64,000 nucleotides of DNA, from positions 5,929,501 to 5,993,500 of the forward strand of contig NZ_CP108538.1 of the NCBI RefSeq assembly GCF_035994185.1, given 5' to 3'. Of this stretch, positions 9,219 through 17,496 are shown piece by piece. The notes beneath the pieces were generated by a model that worked only from the letters and a program-made list of their open reading frames with translations, was not told the DNA's origin and made no database searches. A program made the position numbers and the translations under genes. Numbering within the stretch: the first letter of the stretch is position 1; each line of letters starts with the position of its first letter. This DNA is from Streptomyces sp. NBC_01217. Its GTDB lineage: Bacteria; Actinomycetota; Actinomycetes; Streptomycetales; Streptomycetaceae.

Positions 9219-10334
9219 TTAGAGCCAGCCGTTGCGCTTGAGTGTGCGGTGGATGGAGAAACAGACCACCCCGATGACGCCCAGCACCATCGGGTAGCCG
9301 TACTTCCAGCCCAGCTCGGGCATGTGCTCGAAGTTCATGCCGTAGACGCCGCAGATCATCGTCGGTACGGCGATGATGGCCGCCCAGGACGTGATCTTGC
9401 GCATGTCCTCGTTCTGCGCGACGGTCGCCTGCGCCAGATTGGCCTGAAGGATCGAGTTCAGCAGCTCGTCGAAGCCGATGACCTCCTCGTGCACCCGCGC
9501 CAGGTGGTCGGCGACGTCCCGGAAGTACTTCTGGATGTCGGGGTCGATCAGCCGCATCGGCCGCTCGCTGAGCAGCTGCATCGGCCGCAGCAGCGGCGAC
9601 ACGGCCCGCTTGAACTCCAGGACCTCACGCTTGAGCTGGTAGATCCGGCCCGCGTCCGAGCCGCGCGGGCTGCTCTTCGCGGGGGTGGAGAAGACCTCGA
9701 TCTCCACCTCGTCGATGTCGTCCTGGACGGCGCCCGCCACCGCGATGTACCCGTCGACGACATGGTCGGCGATGGAGTGCAGGACCGCGGAGGGGCCCTT
9801 GGCGAGCAGTTCGGGGTCGTCCTGCAGCCGGTGCCGCAGCGCGCGCAGCGAGCCGTGCCCGCCGTGCCGGACGGTGATGACGAAGTCCCGGCCGGTGAAG
9901 CACATCACCTCGCCGGTCTCCACGACCTCGCTGGTCGCGGTCAGCTCGGCGTGCTCGACGTAGTGGATGGTCTTGAAGACGGTGAACAGGGTGTCGTCGT
10001 AACGCTCCAGCTTCGGCCGCTGGTGGGCGTGGACGGCGTCCTCGACGGCGAGCGGGTGGAGGCCGAACTCCCGGGCGATACCGGCGAATTCCGCCTCGGT
10101 CGGCTCGTGCAGACCGATCCAGGCGAAGCCGCCCTCCTCGCGGACTTCGAGCATCGCCTCGTGCGGCGTGCGGCAGCTGCTGCTCTCCACGCGCCGTCCG
10201 TCGCGGTAGACCGCGCAGTCGACGACCGCGCTGGAGGCGGACGGGTCGCGGGTGGCGTCGTAGATGTTGTGCAGGGCGTTGCTCTTGCGCAGGGACGGGC
10301 GCACGGCTGCGCGCAGGTCGCGGATCATCGACAT
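9219..10334 (-). CDS. corA: CorA-family magnesium/cobalt transporter
   Basis: Membrane channel for Mg2+/Co2+ of the CorA (2-TM-GxN) family, 371 aa. The long N-terminal cytoplasmic domain is followed by two C-terminal helices; the first ends in the signature YGMNFEHMPEL and the protein ends with a short basic tail (HRTLKRNGWL). The ATG at 10334 was selected because AAGGAG lies 6 nt upstream; an in-frame codon 15 nt further up overlaps that site. The nearby MgtE-N/CBS and DUF1003 genes suggest a magnesium-related neighbourhood. No M-box-like leader is evident in the 409-nt upstream gap. Confidence 0.93.
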   Translation of the reverse strand: MSMIRDLRAAVRPSLRKSNALHNIYDATRDPSASSAVVDCAVYRDGRRVESSSCRTPHEAMLEVREEGGFAWIGLHEPTEAEFAGIAREFGLHPLAVEDAVHAHQRPKLERYDDTLFTVFKTIHYVEHAELTATSEVVETGEVMCFTGRDFVITVRHGGHGSLRALRHRLQDDPELLAKGPSAVLHSIADHVVDGYIAVAGAVQDDIDEVEIEVFSTPAKSSPRGSDAGRIYQLKREVLEFKRAVSPLLRPMQLLSERPMRLIDPDIQKYFRDVADHLARVHEEVIGFDELLNSILQANLAQATVAQNEDMRKITSWAAIIAVPTMICGVYGMNFEHMPELGWKYGYPMVLGVIGVVCFSIHRTLKRNGWL

Positions 10335-10743
10335 GGCTGGCTCCTTCACGGAGGGCCGTCGTCGGGCACGTGGAACAGCCCGGAATGGGGACGTGGGCTC
10401 ACGTCCGCAAAGCGGGCGGCACCGCAGCGGCGCGATGACGGCGTTCGCTACAGACAGGCAAAAAGGGGGTGCTCTTCCGTCGTGCGCAATGCCATGGGCC
10501 TTGACCGAGAAGGCTTCAGATCACCGAAGAGAGGTGAGGAGCGGAAGAGCGGTTGGTACTGCACGGTCGACTTCGATCCATTGCAGCCCCACCTCCTCCA
10601 GCCGGTCCCCCGTAGGGGATGACGTGTCGTCGGGGCTGAGAGCGACGCTTCTGCGTGCTGCCCCGACCAGCGGCCAAGACTATCAGCCGACTGAGGGCCA
10701 ATCCCTTACTTTGCCCATTCCATACGCGTCCTATGCTCGCGGG
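10335..10743. other. Intergenic region between divergent corA and SUFU-like gene
   Basis: A 409-nt stretch with no convincing gene. It holds a small hairpin (GGACGTG/CACGTCC, 10389-10406), a 9-bp inverted repeat GCTCTTCCG (10471-10479) and CGGAAGAGC (10542-10550), and an AT-richer segment before the SUFU-like gene with its probable -10. It presumably carries the two divergent promoters. Confidence 0.5.
10732..10737 (+). promoter_or_regulatory. -10 element for leaderless SUFU-like gene
   Basis: TATGCT ends 6 nt before the ATG at 10744 and no ribosome site is present. TTGCCC at 10711-10716 is a weak -35 candidate with a short 15-nt spacer. Confidence 0.4.
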
Positions 10744-11328
10744 ATGGGAGAAATTCTTGCTCTGGTCGAGGCCCGGCTGCTGACAGCCCTCGGTGAACCG
10801 GACGCACGCGCCGCAGTGACGTTTCTCGGTACGGACCGCATCGAGGTGCTCCGCTTCGTCGACGGCGACGTGGTGCGCTACGCCACGCTCGGCATGTCCG
10901 CACAGCCGATGGCCGATCCGACGGCGGCCCTCGCGGACCCGGTGAAGGGTCCGCGCGCCGAGCTGGTGCTCTCGGTGCGCGCCGGACTCACCGGCACCGA
11001 CAAGGTGCTGCGCCCGCTGGCCGTACTGGCCGCGACCCCGCAGGTCGAGGGGTTGGTCGTGGCGCCCGGCGCCTCGCTGGACGTCGGTGAACCGCTGTGG
11101 CCCGGGGCGCCGTTCAGCTCCGTACTGGTCGCCGAGTCGGGCGGTCTGGTCGAGGACCTCGAACTGGACGAGCCCATGGAGCCGGTGCGGTTCCTGCCTC
11201 TGCTGCCGATGACGCACAACGAGGCCGCGTGGAAGCGGATCCGGGGCGCGCAGGAGCTCCAGGAGCGGTGGCTCTCGCACGGTACGGATCTGCGTGATCC
11301 GCTGCGCGGCTCCGTGACGCTGGACTGA
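10744..11328 (+). CDS. Suppressor-of-fused (SUFU)-like domain protein
   Basis: A 194-aa soluble protein resembling bacterial SUFU-domain proteins: the N-terminus has IEVLRFVDGDVVRYATLGMSAQPM, the middle RAELVLSVRAGLTG, and the C-terminus VRFLPLLPMTHNEAAWKRIRGAQELQERW. In bacteria such proteins often act as immunity or antitoxin-like modules or uncharacterised partners; nothing here shows a toxin. The ATG at 10744 follows TATGCT by 6 nt, so the message is probably leaderless; in-frame codons far upstream lack support. Single gene, convergent with the MFS gene. Confidence 0.8.
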   Translation: MGEILALVEARLLTALGEPDARAAVTFLGTDRIEVLRFVDGDVVRYATLGMSAQPMADPTAALADPVKGPRAELVLSVRAGLTGTDKVLRPLAVLAATPQVEGLVVAPGASLDVGEPLWPGAPFSSVLVAESGGLVEDLELDEPMEPVRFLPLLPMTHNEAAWKRIRGAQELQERWLSHGTDLRDPLRGSVTLD

Positions 11329-11370
11329 CGGCACTGAGACATACGTAACGCCGGGCAGGCGTACGGGAAA

Positions 11371-11408
11371 CCCCGCCGCGCGGCCAGGAGGAGGAGCCGC
11401 GGGCGGGG
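11371..11408. terminator. Probable bidirectional terminator
   Basis: An imperfect GC-rich stem (CCCCGCCGCGCGG at 11371-11383 against CCGCGGGCGGGG at 11397-11408) lies between the convergent SUFU-like and MFS genes. It has no U-tract, common in Streptomyces. Confidence 0.45.
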
Positions 11409-11430
11409 CGGAACGGGGGGTGTGGCGCGG

Positions 11431-12663
11431 TCAGTTGGCGAAGACCGTGACGCCGTCCTCGGTGGCGTGCTTCGGCTCCAGTTCCTGCGCCTCGTGGCTC
11501 AGCGCCGTACGCCGGACCCACACGACGAGCGCGCCGAACACGGCCGCGATCGCGGCGACCACGAACGGGATGTGGATGTTGCTCCACTCCTCGATCTTCG
11601 GCGCGAGGTACGGGGCTGCGGCCGCGGCGAACCAGCGGACGAAGTTGTAACCCGCGCTCGCCACCGGACGCGGCGCGTCGGAGACGCCGAGCGCCAGCTC
11701 CGTGTAGACGGTGTTGTTCATGCCGATGAAGGCGCCGGAGACGATCGTGCAGACGATGGCGGCGGTGTGGTTGCCGTATCCCAGGATCACGAGGTCGACG
11801 GCGAACAGCACCAGCGAGGCGCCCAGCACCTTGAGCGATCCGAAGCGCTTCTGCAGCCGCGGGGCGACGAGCACCGAGAAGACCGCGAGCAGCAGACCCC
11901 AGGCGAAGAAGACCGCGCCCGACTTGTACGGCGTCATGTTCAGCACGAACGGGGTGAACGCCAGGATCGTGAAGAACGCGTAGTTGTAGAAGAACGCTGA
12001 GGTGGCGACGGAGGCCAGACCGCCGTGGCCGAGCGCCCTGACCGGGTCGAGCAGCGAGGTCTTTTCGGCGGGCCTGGGCTGTTCCTTGAGGAACGCCGTG
12101 ATGCAGACGAAGCCGATCGCCATCAGCGCGGCCGTGCCGAAGAACGGGTAGCGCCAGCTGGCGTCGCCGAGGAGGGCGCCGAGCAGCGGTCCGCAGGCCA
12201 TGCCGAGGCCGAGCGCCGACTCGTAGAGCAGGATCGCCGCCGCGCTGCCGCCCGCCGCCGCGCCGACGATCACGGCGAGTGCGGTCGAGACGAAGAGAGC
12301 ATTGCCCAGACCCCAGCCGGCCCGGAAGCCGACGAGTTCGGCGACGGACGAGGAGGTGCCGGAGAGCGCGGCGAAGACGACGACGAGTGCGAGGCCGGTC
12401 AGCAGCGTCTTGCGGCCGCCGATCCGGCTGGACACGAAGCCGGTGACGAGCATCGCCACGGCGGTGATCAGGAAGTACGAGGTGAAGAGCAGCGACACCT
12501 GGCTCGGCGTCGCCTCCAGGCCCTTGGCGATGGACGGCAGAATCGGGTCCACCAGGCCGATTCCCATGAATGCGACAACAGAGGCGCCCGCCGTGGCCCA
12601 TACGGCCTTCGGCTGGCGCAGGATGCTGACCGCTCCCTGATCGAACGGATCCTCTCCCTGCAT
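11431..12663 (-). CDS. MFS drug/metabolite exporter (DHA1-like)
   Basis: A 410-aa major facilitator superfamily protein with about 12 predicted helices. The loop 2-3 motif is SSRIGGRKTLLTG (a form of GxLaDrxGrkxxl), and the helix-5 region GMACGPLLGALLG resembles the antiporter motif C of proton-driven drug exporters. The N-terminus MQGEDPFDQGAVSILRQPKAVWA is cytoplasmic. The substrate cannot be read. The upstream intergenic DNA is an AT-rich island with inverted elements, suggesting repressor control, though no regulator gene is adjacent. Divergent from the zinc-ribbon gene. Confidence 0.88.
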   Translation of the reverse strand: MQGEDPFDQGAVSILRQPKAVWATAGASVVAFMGIGLVDPILPSIAKGLEATPSQVSLLFTSYFLITAVAMLVTGFVSSRIGGRKTLLTGLALVVVFAALSGTSSSVAELVGFRAGWGLGNALFVSTALAVIVGAAAGGSAAAILLYESALGLGMACGPLLGALLGDASWRYPFFGTAALMAIGFVCITAFLKEQPRPAEKTSLLDPVRALGHGGLASVATSAFFYNYAFFTILAFTPFVLNMTPYKSGAVFFAWGLLLAVFSVLVAPRLQKRFGSLKVLGASLVLFAVDLVILGYGNHTAAIVCTIVSGAFIGMNNTVYTELALGVSDAPRPVASAGYNFVRWFAAAAAPYLAPKIEEWSNIHIPFVVAAIAAVFGALVVWVRRTALSHEAQELEPKHATEDGVTVFAN

Positions 12664-12701
12664 GGCTCTTCTCGCTCTCCACTAGGTCGTTGCGTCATGC
12701 A

Positions 12702-12748
12702 CAGAATAAGTTAGAGGGACTAATGAATGCAACTTACATCTAATTCTG
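12702..12748. promoter_or_regulatory. AT-rich promoter/operator island upstream of MFS gene
   Basis: A locally AT-rich stretch in a GC-rich genome. CAGAAT (12702-12707) and its inverse ATTCTG (12743-12748) flank TAAGTT (12707-12712) and AACTTA (12731-12736), forming nested inverted elements. On the minus strand TTGCAT precedes the MFS start. It looks like a promoter overlapped by a repressor site; the regulator is unknown. Confidence 0.4.
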
Positions 12749-12820
12749 CCGGTGGGAGCCACGCTGCGGACGGGTGATCATCCTTGACGCGGCGACGGTC
12801 CTGGAGGACCGTTGGACGCT

Positions 12821-13459
12821 ATGAGGGGCGAACCCAGTTGCCCGAAGTGCGGAGGCCGGGTCAGAGCGCCCGGCCTCTTTTCCGACACCTGGCGGTGCGA
12901 GGTGCACGGCAGCGTGCAGCCGCTGCAGCCGGTCGTCCCGCCCAGCGTCGAGGCGCTGGGCGTGGTGGTGCAGCGCGCCCAGGTCCCCGTGTGGATGCCC
13001 TGGCCGCTGCCGGTGGGCTGGCTGTTCACCGGAGTGGCGAGCGCGGGTGACGACCGCAGCGGCGGCCGCGCCACCGTCGTCGCCTGCTCCGGCCCCGGTC
13101 CCGTCGGCGGCATCGGCGAGCTGCTGCTGGTCACCGAGGAGCTCGGCGTCGGGCTCGGCGCACGCTACGCCGGGATCGACGGCCTCGACCCCGGCCCGTA
13201 TCTGAACGTCGACGGCCCGCCGGACGTCAAGATGCTCGCCGCCGGACGCCCCACCCCGCTCTGGCACGTCAAGGGAGCCCCCGAGGACCGCGCGGTCTTC
13301 GCGGGCGAGGCGCGCGGCCTCTGGCTCTGGGCGATCGTCTGGCCCGAGCAGTCCGGGCTCCTGATGTACGACGAGCTGGTGCTCGCCGATCTGCGCGAGG
13401 CCGGGGGGGAGATGGAGCTCGTGCCGTGCGGGGCGCTCACCCCGCGCCTGCTCAGCTAG
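12821..13459 (+). CDS. Zinc-ribbon protein of unknown function (DUF6758-like)
   Basis: A 212-aa soluble protein opening with a zinc-ribbon-like motif (CPKCGGRVRAPG, then WRCEVHG), followed by Pro/Trp-rich and Gly-rich segments (VPVWMPWPLPVGWLFTGVASAGDD; LWLWAIVWPEQSG). I recall this layout as a conserved Streptomyces family sometimes called DUF6758. GGAGG lies 13 nt before the ATG at 12821 and only 4 nt before an in-frame TTG at 12812, so either could be the start. It precedes the PHP phosphoesterase gene by 86 nt and may be co-transcribed. Function unknown. Confidence 0.8.
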   Translation: MRGEPSCPKCGGRVRAPGLFSDTWRCEVHGSVQPLQPVVPPSVEALGVVVQRAQVPVWMPWPLPVGWLFTGVASAGDDRSGGRATVVACSGPGPVGGIGELLLVTEELGVGLGARYAGIDGLDPGPYLNVDGPPDVKMLAAGRPTPLWHVKGAPEDRAVFAGEARGLWLWAIVWPEQSGLLMYDELVLADLREAGGEMELVPCGALTPRLLS

Positions 13460-13545
13460 GGCCCCGGTGCCCGGCCGGGCACCGCTCGAATGCCGGTTAT
13501 CCTTGGACGTCCCCCTGTCCGGCCCCGAGTACTGGAGTACGCGTC

Positions 13546-14412
13546 GTGCGCATCGACCTGCACACCCACTCCACCGCCTCGGACGGCACGGACAGCCCCG
13601 CGGAACTGATGCGGGCCGCCGCGGCCGCGGGCCTCGATGTCGTCGCCCTCACCGACCACGACACCGTCCGCGGTCACGCCGAGGCGATCGCCGCCCTGCC
13701 GCAGGGGCTCACCCTCGTCACCGGCGCCGAGCTCTCCTGCCGGATCGACGGCGTGAGCCTGCACATGCTGGCGTACCTCTTCGACCCCGACGAGCCCGAA
13801 CTGGCACGCGAGCGCGAGCTGGTGCGGGACGACCGGGTGCCGCGCGCCCGGACCATGGTGGGCAAGCTCCAGGCGCTCGGCGTGCCGGTCGAGTGGGAGC
13901 AGGTCGCCAGGATCGCCGGGGACGGATCGGTCGGCAGGCCGCACATCGCCACCGCGCTCGTCGAGCTGGGCGTGGTCGAGACCGTCTCCGACGCCTTCAC
14001 GCCCGAGTGGCTCGCGAACGGCGGACGCGCGTACGCCGAGAAGCACGAACTGGACCCCTTCGACGCCATCCGGCTGGTCAAGGCCGCCGGTGGCGTCACC
14101 GTCTTCGCCCACCCGCTCGCCGTCAAGCGCGGTGAGGTGGTCCCCGAGTCGTCGATCGCGCAGCTCGCGGCCGCCGGGCTCGACGGCATCGAGGTCGACC
14201 ACATGGACCATGACGAGCCGACCAGGGCCCGGCTGCGCGGGCTCGCCAAGGAACTGGGGCTGCTCGCCACCGGGTCCAGCGACTACCACGGCAGCCGCAA
14301 GACCGTCCGGCTCGGCGAGTACACCACCGACCCCGAGATCTACGGCGAGATCACCCGGCGCGCCACGGGAGCCTTCCCGGTGCCGGGCGCCGGCGGATTC
14401 TGTCCGGCGTAA
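13546..14412 (+). CDS. PHP-domain phosphoesterase (YciV/TrpH type)
   Basis: Metal-dependent phosphoesterase of the polymerase-and-histidinol-phosphatase superfamily, 288 aa. Metal ligands are visible: DLHTHSTASDGTD at the extreme N-terminus, LTDHDT near residue 40, FAHPLA near 188, and SSDYHG near 246. Relatives such as E. coli YciV (RNase AM) degrade 5'-phosphorylated RNA or 3',5'-bisphosphates. The GTG at 13546 puts the first ligand motif at residue 4, as in the family; TATCCT at 13498-13503 is a plausible -10. Upstream in-frame codons overlap the previous gene. Confidence 0.9.
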   Translation: MRIDLHTHSTASDGTDSPAELMRAAAAAGLDVVALTDHDTVRGHAEAIAALPQGLTLVTGAELSCRIDGVSLHMLAYLFDPDEPELARERELVRDDRVPRARTMVGKLQALGVPVEWEQVARIAGDGSVGRPHIATALVELGVVETVSDAFTPEWLANGGRAYAEKHELDPFDAIRLVKAAGGVTVFAHPLAVKRGEVVPESSIAQLAAAGLDGIEVDHMDHDEPTRARLRGLAKELGLLATGSSDYHGSRKTVRLGEYTTDPEIYGEITRRATGAFPVPGAGGFCPA

Positions 14413-14572
14413 CACCGTACGCGTCGTGGCCGGGGTGTGAAGCCCCGTGCGGAGCCGCCCCCGGCTGCCCACCCACCATCGCCCGTTCCTCCCTCCACGC
14501 CCCCGACCGCCGTCATGGCTTCGGGGTGCGCTCCTTCAGGCTGTTTCTCGCTCTCTCCTCGCAAGGCTCACT

Positions 14573-15178
14573 GTGTTCGACGTCGCTGTCTTCGGATCCC
14601 TTTTTCTCACGCTTTTTGTGATTATGGATCCGCCGGGGATCACCCCGATCTTCCTCGCCCTCACCGCGGGCCGCCCCGCCAGGATCCAGCGCAGGATGGC
14701 GCTCCAGGCGGTGACCGTCGCCTTCGGTGTGATCGCCGTCTTCGGCGTCCTCGGCCAGCAGATCCTCGACTATCTGCATGTCTCCGTACCCGCCCTGATG
14801 ATCGCGGGCGGACTGCTCCTGCTGCTCATCGCGCTCGATCTGCTGACCGGCAAGACCGACGAGCCGACGCAGACCAAGGACGTCAACGTGGCGCTCGTAC
14901 CGCTGGGCATGCCGCTGCTCGCCGGGCCCGGTGCGATCGTTTCGGTGATCCTGGCGGTGCAGCACGCCGACAGCGTGGGAAGCCAGATCTCGGTCTGGTC
15001 GGCGATCATCGCCATGCACATCGTGCTCTGGCTGACCATGCGCTACTCGCTGCTGATCATCCGGGTCATCAAGGACGGCGGTGTCGTGCTGGTGACCAGG
15101 CTTGCCGGAATGATGCTCTCCGCCATCGCCGTACAGCAGATCATCAACGGCGTCACCCAGGTCATCCAGAGCTCCTGA
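14573..15178 (+). CDS. MarC-family integral membrane protein
   Basis: A 201-aa membrane protein of the MarC/UPF0056 family with six hydrophobic segments. Family signatures include FVIMDPPGITPIFLAL near the N-terminus, the basic loop around ARIQRRMALQAV, and GAIVSVIL and LTRLAGMMLSAIAVQQIING late in the protein. The biochemical role of MarC proteins is unresolved despite the historical name. The GTG at 14573 gives the canonical length; codons further upstream would add a Pro/Arg-rich extension without hydrophobic character. A perfect hairpin follows the stop. Confidence 0.9.
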   Translation: MFDVAVFGSLFLTLFVIMDPPGITPIFLALTAGRPARIQRRMALQAVTVAFGVIAVFGVLGQQILDYLHVSVPALMIAGGLLLLLIALDLLTGKTDEPTQTKDVNVALVPLGMPLLAGPGAIVSVILAVQHADSVGSQISVWSAIIAMHIVLWLTMRYSLLIIRVIKDGGVVLVTRLAGMMLSAIAVQQIINGVTQVIQSS

Positions 15179-15198
15179 CGGCGCCCGCGCACACCACA

Positions 15199-15231
15199 GC
15201 GCCCCCGTACGGACCTTCCGTACGGGGGCGC
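15199..15231. terminator. Terminator after marC-like gene
   Basis: A perfect 14-bp stem (GCGCCCCCGTACGG with its complement) and 5-nt loop, followed by TCGTCTTTG. It lies between the convergent marC-like gene and the 50-aa gene and can serve both strands. Confidence 0.8.
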
Positions 15232-15256
15232 CTCGTCTTTGAAACTTCGTTGTGCG

Positions 15257-15409
15257 TTACGAAGCCGAGCTTTCGGCCGGGCGGATGTAGATGCGCTGGC
15301 CTATGGCTGCGGCCTGCTGCACGATCCGGTTGACGGAGGCGGCGTCCACGACGGTGCTGTCCACGGCGGTACCGTCGACATCGTCGAGTCGCATGATCTC
15401 GAAGCGCAT
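15257..15409 (-). CDS. Small conserved protein, 50 aa
   Basis: A 50-residue protein, MRFEIMRLDDVDGTAVDS through QQAAAIGQRIYIRPAESSAS. It has no membrane segment or cysteine; the pattern suggests a short beta strand, a helix (NRIVQQAAAIG) and a final strand. The ATG at 15409 is supported by AGGGAAG 6 nt upstream and reading starts neatly there, while longer in-frame extensions upstream lack such a site. I recall small proteins of this type in many streptomycetes, but no function is known. It is divergent from the NYN-domain gene and has an AT-rich upstream region. Confidence 0.72.
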   Translation of the reverse strand: MRFEIMRLDDVDGTAVDSTVVDAASVNRIVQQAAAIGQRIYIRPAESSAS

Positions 15410-15618
15410 AAGGCTTCCCTTCGTCTGATCCTCCTGCTGGAGAACTACTGGGAGGACGGGTGACCCGTCCGCAAGGATGTGGAGCACCGGACACCTGTGT
15501 CTCGTGCTCCATGGGGTTACAACGGCATGCTCTCTGCAAACATTCCCTACGCTAAGGAAATTTTTTGGATGTCTAAGTACCAGTGGACGACGGACCGCGC
15601 GCGGACATCGGGGTCCGT

Positions 15619-16515
15619 ATGAACGAGGCAGAGGCCGCAGAGGTCCGCGAGCGCCTGGACCGCACCAACGCGCTGCTCCAGCGCGTGCTCGCCGAGGTGT
15701 CGAAGACACCCTCGACCCATGCGATCTTCGTGGACGCGGGCTATGTGTACGCCGCGGCCGGACTGCTGGTCACCGGCACCGAGGACCGCCGCTCCTTCGA
15801 CCTCGACGCGGAAGGGCTGATCGAGGCCTTCATCGACAAGGCCCGCACGATCTTCGCGGACAGCAGACTGCTGCGCGTGTACTGGTACGACGGAGCCAGG
15901 CGACGCATCCACACCGTCGAGCAGCAGTCCATCGCCGAACTCCCCGACGTCAAGGTCAGACTCGGCAACCTCAACGCCAACAACCAGCAGAAGGGCGTCG
16001 ATTCACTCATCCGCACCGACCTCGAATCGCTCGCCCGGCACCGCGCCATCAGCGACGCGGCACTCGTCGGCGGCGACGAGGACCTGGTGTCCGCGGTCGA
16101 GGCGGCGCAGGGGTACGGGGCCCGGGTCCACCTGTGGGGCATCGAGGCGGGCGAGGGGCGCAACCAGGCGGAACCGCTGCTCTGGGAGGTCGACAGCCAG
16201 CGCACCTTCGACCTGGACTTCTGCCGCCCATACGTCACCAGACGCCCCGTCACCACCTACGAGGACGACACCCCCGCACCCTCGCGCGAGGACGTCCGCT
16301 TCGTGGGCGCGCAGATCGCCGCGGCCTGGCTGGCCGCCCGGGGCCGCGAGTCCCTCGCCGATCTGCTGCCCGGACACCCCTACCTGCCGGGCTCCGTCGA
16401 CCAGGACCTGCTGGTCGAGGCCGAACGGCTGCTGCAGCACTCGCTGCGCGGCCATGCCCACCTTCGGCGCGCGCTGCGCGACGGCTTCTGGCAGCACCTG
16501 CAGTCGCAGTACTGA
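15619..16515 (+). CDS. NYN/PIN-fold ribonuclease-like protein
   Basis: A 298-aa protein with a NYN (LabA/YacP-like PIN) domain. Acidic residues expected to bind metal are visible in AIFVDAGYVYAAAG near residue 28, KGVDSLIRTDLESL near 125 and LVGGDEDLVSAVEAA near 150. A conserved C-terminal region follows. The N-terminal 25 residues form a short coiled coil (EAAEVRERLDRTNALLQRVLAEV). The ATG at 15619 has GGGG 5 nt upstream; a GTG at 15583 is an alternative adding 12 residues. AT-rich DNA at 15537-15580 probably holds the promoter. Role in RNA turnover is inferred from fold only. Confidence 0.85.
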   Translation: MNEAEAAEVRERLDRTNALLQRVLAEVSKTPSTHAIFVDAGYVYAAAGLLVTGTEDRRSFDLDAEGLIEAFIDKARTIFADSRLLRVYWYDGARRRIHTVEQQSIAELPDVKVRLGNLNANNQQKGVDSLIRTDLESLARHRAISDAALVGGDEDLVSAVEAAQGYGARVHLWGIEAGEGRNQAEPLLWEVDSQRTFDLDFCRPYVTRRPVTTYEDDTPAPSREDVRFVGAQIAAAWLAARGRESLADLLPGHPYLPGSVDQDLLVEAERLLQHSLRGHAHLRRALRDGFWQHLQSQY

Positions 16516-16530
16516 GTCGCAGGCTGCGTT

Positions 16531-17367
16531 TTACAGGCTGTCCCAGAAGGAGGTGAGCGCGGACGCCGTCTGCTCCGGACGGTCCGTGTTGGGGGAGTGC
16601 TCGGCGCCCGCGATCCGGGTGCGGCGCGCACCGAGCCGCTGGGCCATCTCGTCGAGCAGCGGCACCGGCCAGGTGTCGTCGCGCTCGCCGGAGAGCACAT
16701 GGAAGGGCAGCGCGGCGGCGGCGAGTTCGGCCACCCGGTCGGGTTCGCTCACCAGCTGACGCCCGGTGGCGATCAGCTGGGCGGGCCGGTGGAGCAGCCA
16801 GCGCCGGCGCAGGGCCTCGCCGTCGGTCGCCGCGTCCTCGGGCGGGTCGAGGGCGAGCATCGCCTCCCAGACCTCGGCCATGCTCAGCGTCGCGAGCGCG
16901 TCGCTGAGCATCTTCACCTTGACCTGCTGGGCCTCGGCGACCTGGGCGGGCCCGGACGACATGAGGGTCAGCGAACGGAAGGGCGAGGCGTCGAGCAGTA
17001 CGGCGGCGCGGGCGATCTGCCCGCCGAGCGAGTGCCCGAGCAGATGCACGGGCCCGTCGAGCGCCGCGGCCTGGGCGAGCACATCGCGCGCCAACTCGCC
17101 CTGTGCGTACGTCTCCTGACGGTCCGTCCCCTCGGTCTCGTACTGCCCCCGGCCGTCCACGGAGACGGTCCGGTACCCGGCGGCGCAGAGTGGTTCGAGG
17201 AGCGCGATGAAGTCCTCCTTGCTGCCTGTGTAGCCCGGTAGCAGAAGGGCGGTACCGCGCGGAGCGGTACGCGGTGAGGCATCCAGCACGGCGAAGTCCC
17301 CACGCCCGGTACGAAGCCGGTGGGCGCGGGCACAGGGGGGCGGGGTGAAGGTGGGCGGGCGGCTCAT
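16531..17367 (-). CDS. Alpha/beta-hydrolase
   Basis: A 278-aa alpha/beta-hydrolase without signal peptide. The oxyanion region LLLPGYTGSKEDF (near residue 43), nucleophile elbow GHSLGGQ (near 110), acid-containing VLSGERDDTWP (near 220) and C-terminal histidine AEHSPNTDRPE are all present, so the triad is probably intact. The substrate cannot be inferred. TAACCT lies 6 nt before the ATG with no ribosome site, suggesting a leaderless message. Downstream of the helicase gene and its terminator on the same strand, hence likely a separate transcript. Confidence 0.87.
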   Translation of the reverse strand: MSRPPTFTPPPCARAHRLRTGRGDFAVLDASPRTAPRGTALLLPGYTGSKEDFIALLEPLCAAGYRTVSVDGRGQYETEGTDRQETYAQGELARDVLAQAAALDGPVHLLGHSLGGQIARAAVLLDASPFRSLTLMSSGPAQVAEAQQVKVKMLSDALATLSMAEVWEAMLALDPPEDAATDGEALRRRWLLHRPAQLIATGRQLVSEPDRVAELAAAALPFHVLSGERDDTWPVPLLDEMAQRLGARRTRIAGAEHSPNTDRPEQTASALTSFWDSL

Positions 17368-17373
17368 GGGACG

Positions 17374-17379
17374 AGGTTA
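17374..17379 (-). promoter_or_regulatory. -10 element for leaderless hydrolase gene
   Basis: TAACCT on the minus strand, 6 nt before the ATG at 17367; it begins just after the helicase terminator hairpin. Confidence 0.4.
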
Positions 17380-17385
17380 ATGCCG

Positions 17386-17435
17386 GCAAACGCCGGACGG
17401 GCCCGAGGATGACCTCGGGCCCGTCCGGCGTTTGC
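17386..17435 (-). terminator. Terminator after DEAD-box helicase gene
   Basis: A perfect 23-bp stem with a 4-nt loop lies 62 nt beyond the helicase stop. It shares the core GCCGGACGGGCCCGAGG with the hairpin at 4594-4630. Confidence 0.8.
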
Positions 17436-17439
17436 TTCA

Positions 17440-17487
17440 AGCCCCTGCGGCGATTGAGGAGCGGGGTCCGGGGCAGAGCCCCGGTTC
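17440..17487. repeat. Dispersed Streptomyces-type intergenic repeat
   Basis: The segment CGGCGATTGAGGAGCGGGG followed by the small hairpin CCGGGGC-AGA-GCCCCGG (17468-17484) resembles a repeat I recall in many Streptomyces intergenic regions next to CCGTCCGGCG stems. The region at 4621-4660 has a partial copy (CCGTCCGGCGGTTGAGGAG). Confidence 0.4.
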
Positions 17488-17496
17488 AGTCTGCGC

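Noticed and set aside
10389..10550. Magnesium riboswitch between corA and the SUFU-like gene
   Set aside because: Only small unrelated hairpins occur and no M-box-like conserved core is recognisable.
8928..10622. 564-codon plus-strand open frame over corA
   Set aside because: Composition is His/Asp/Arg-rich shadow sequence; corA on the minus strand has family motifs and a ribosome site.
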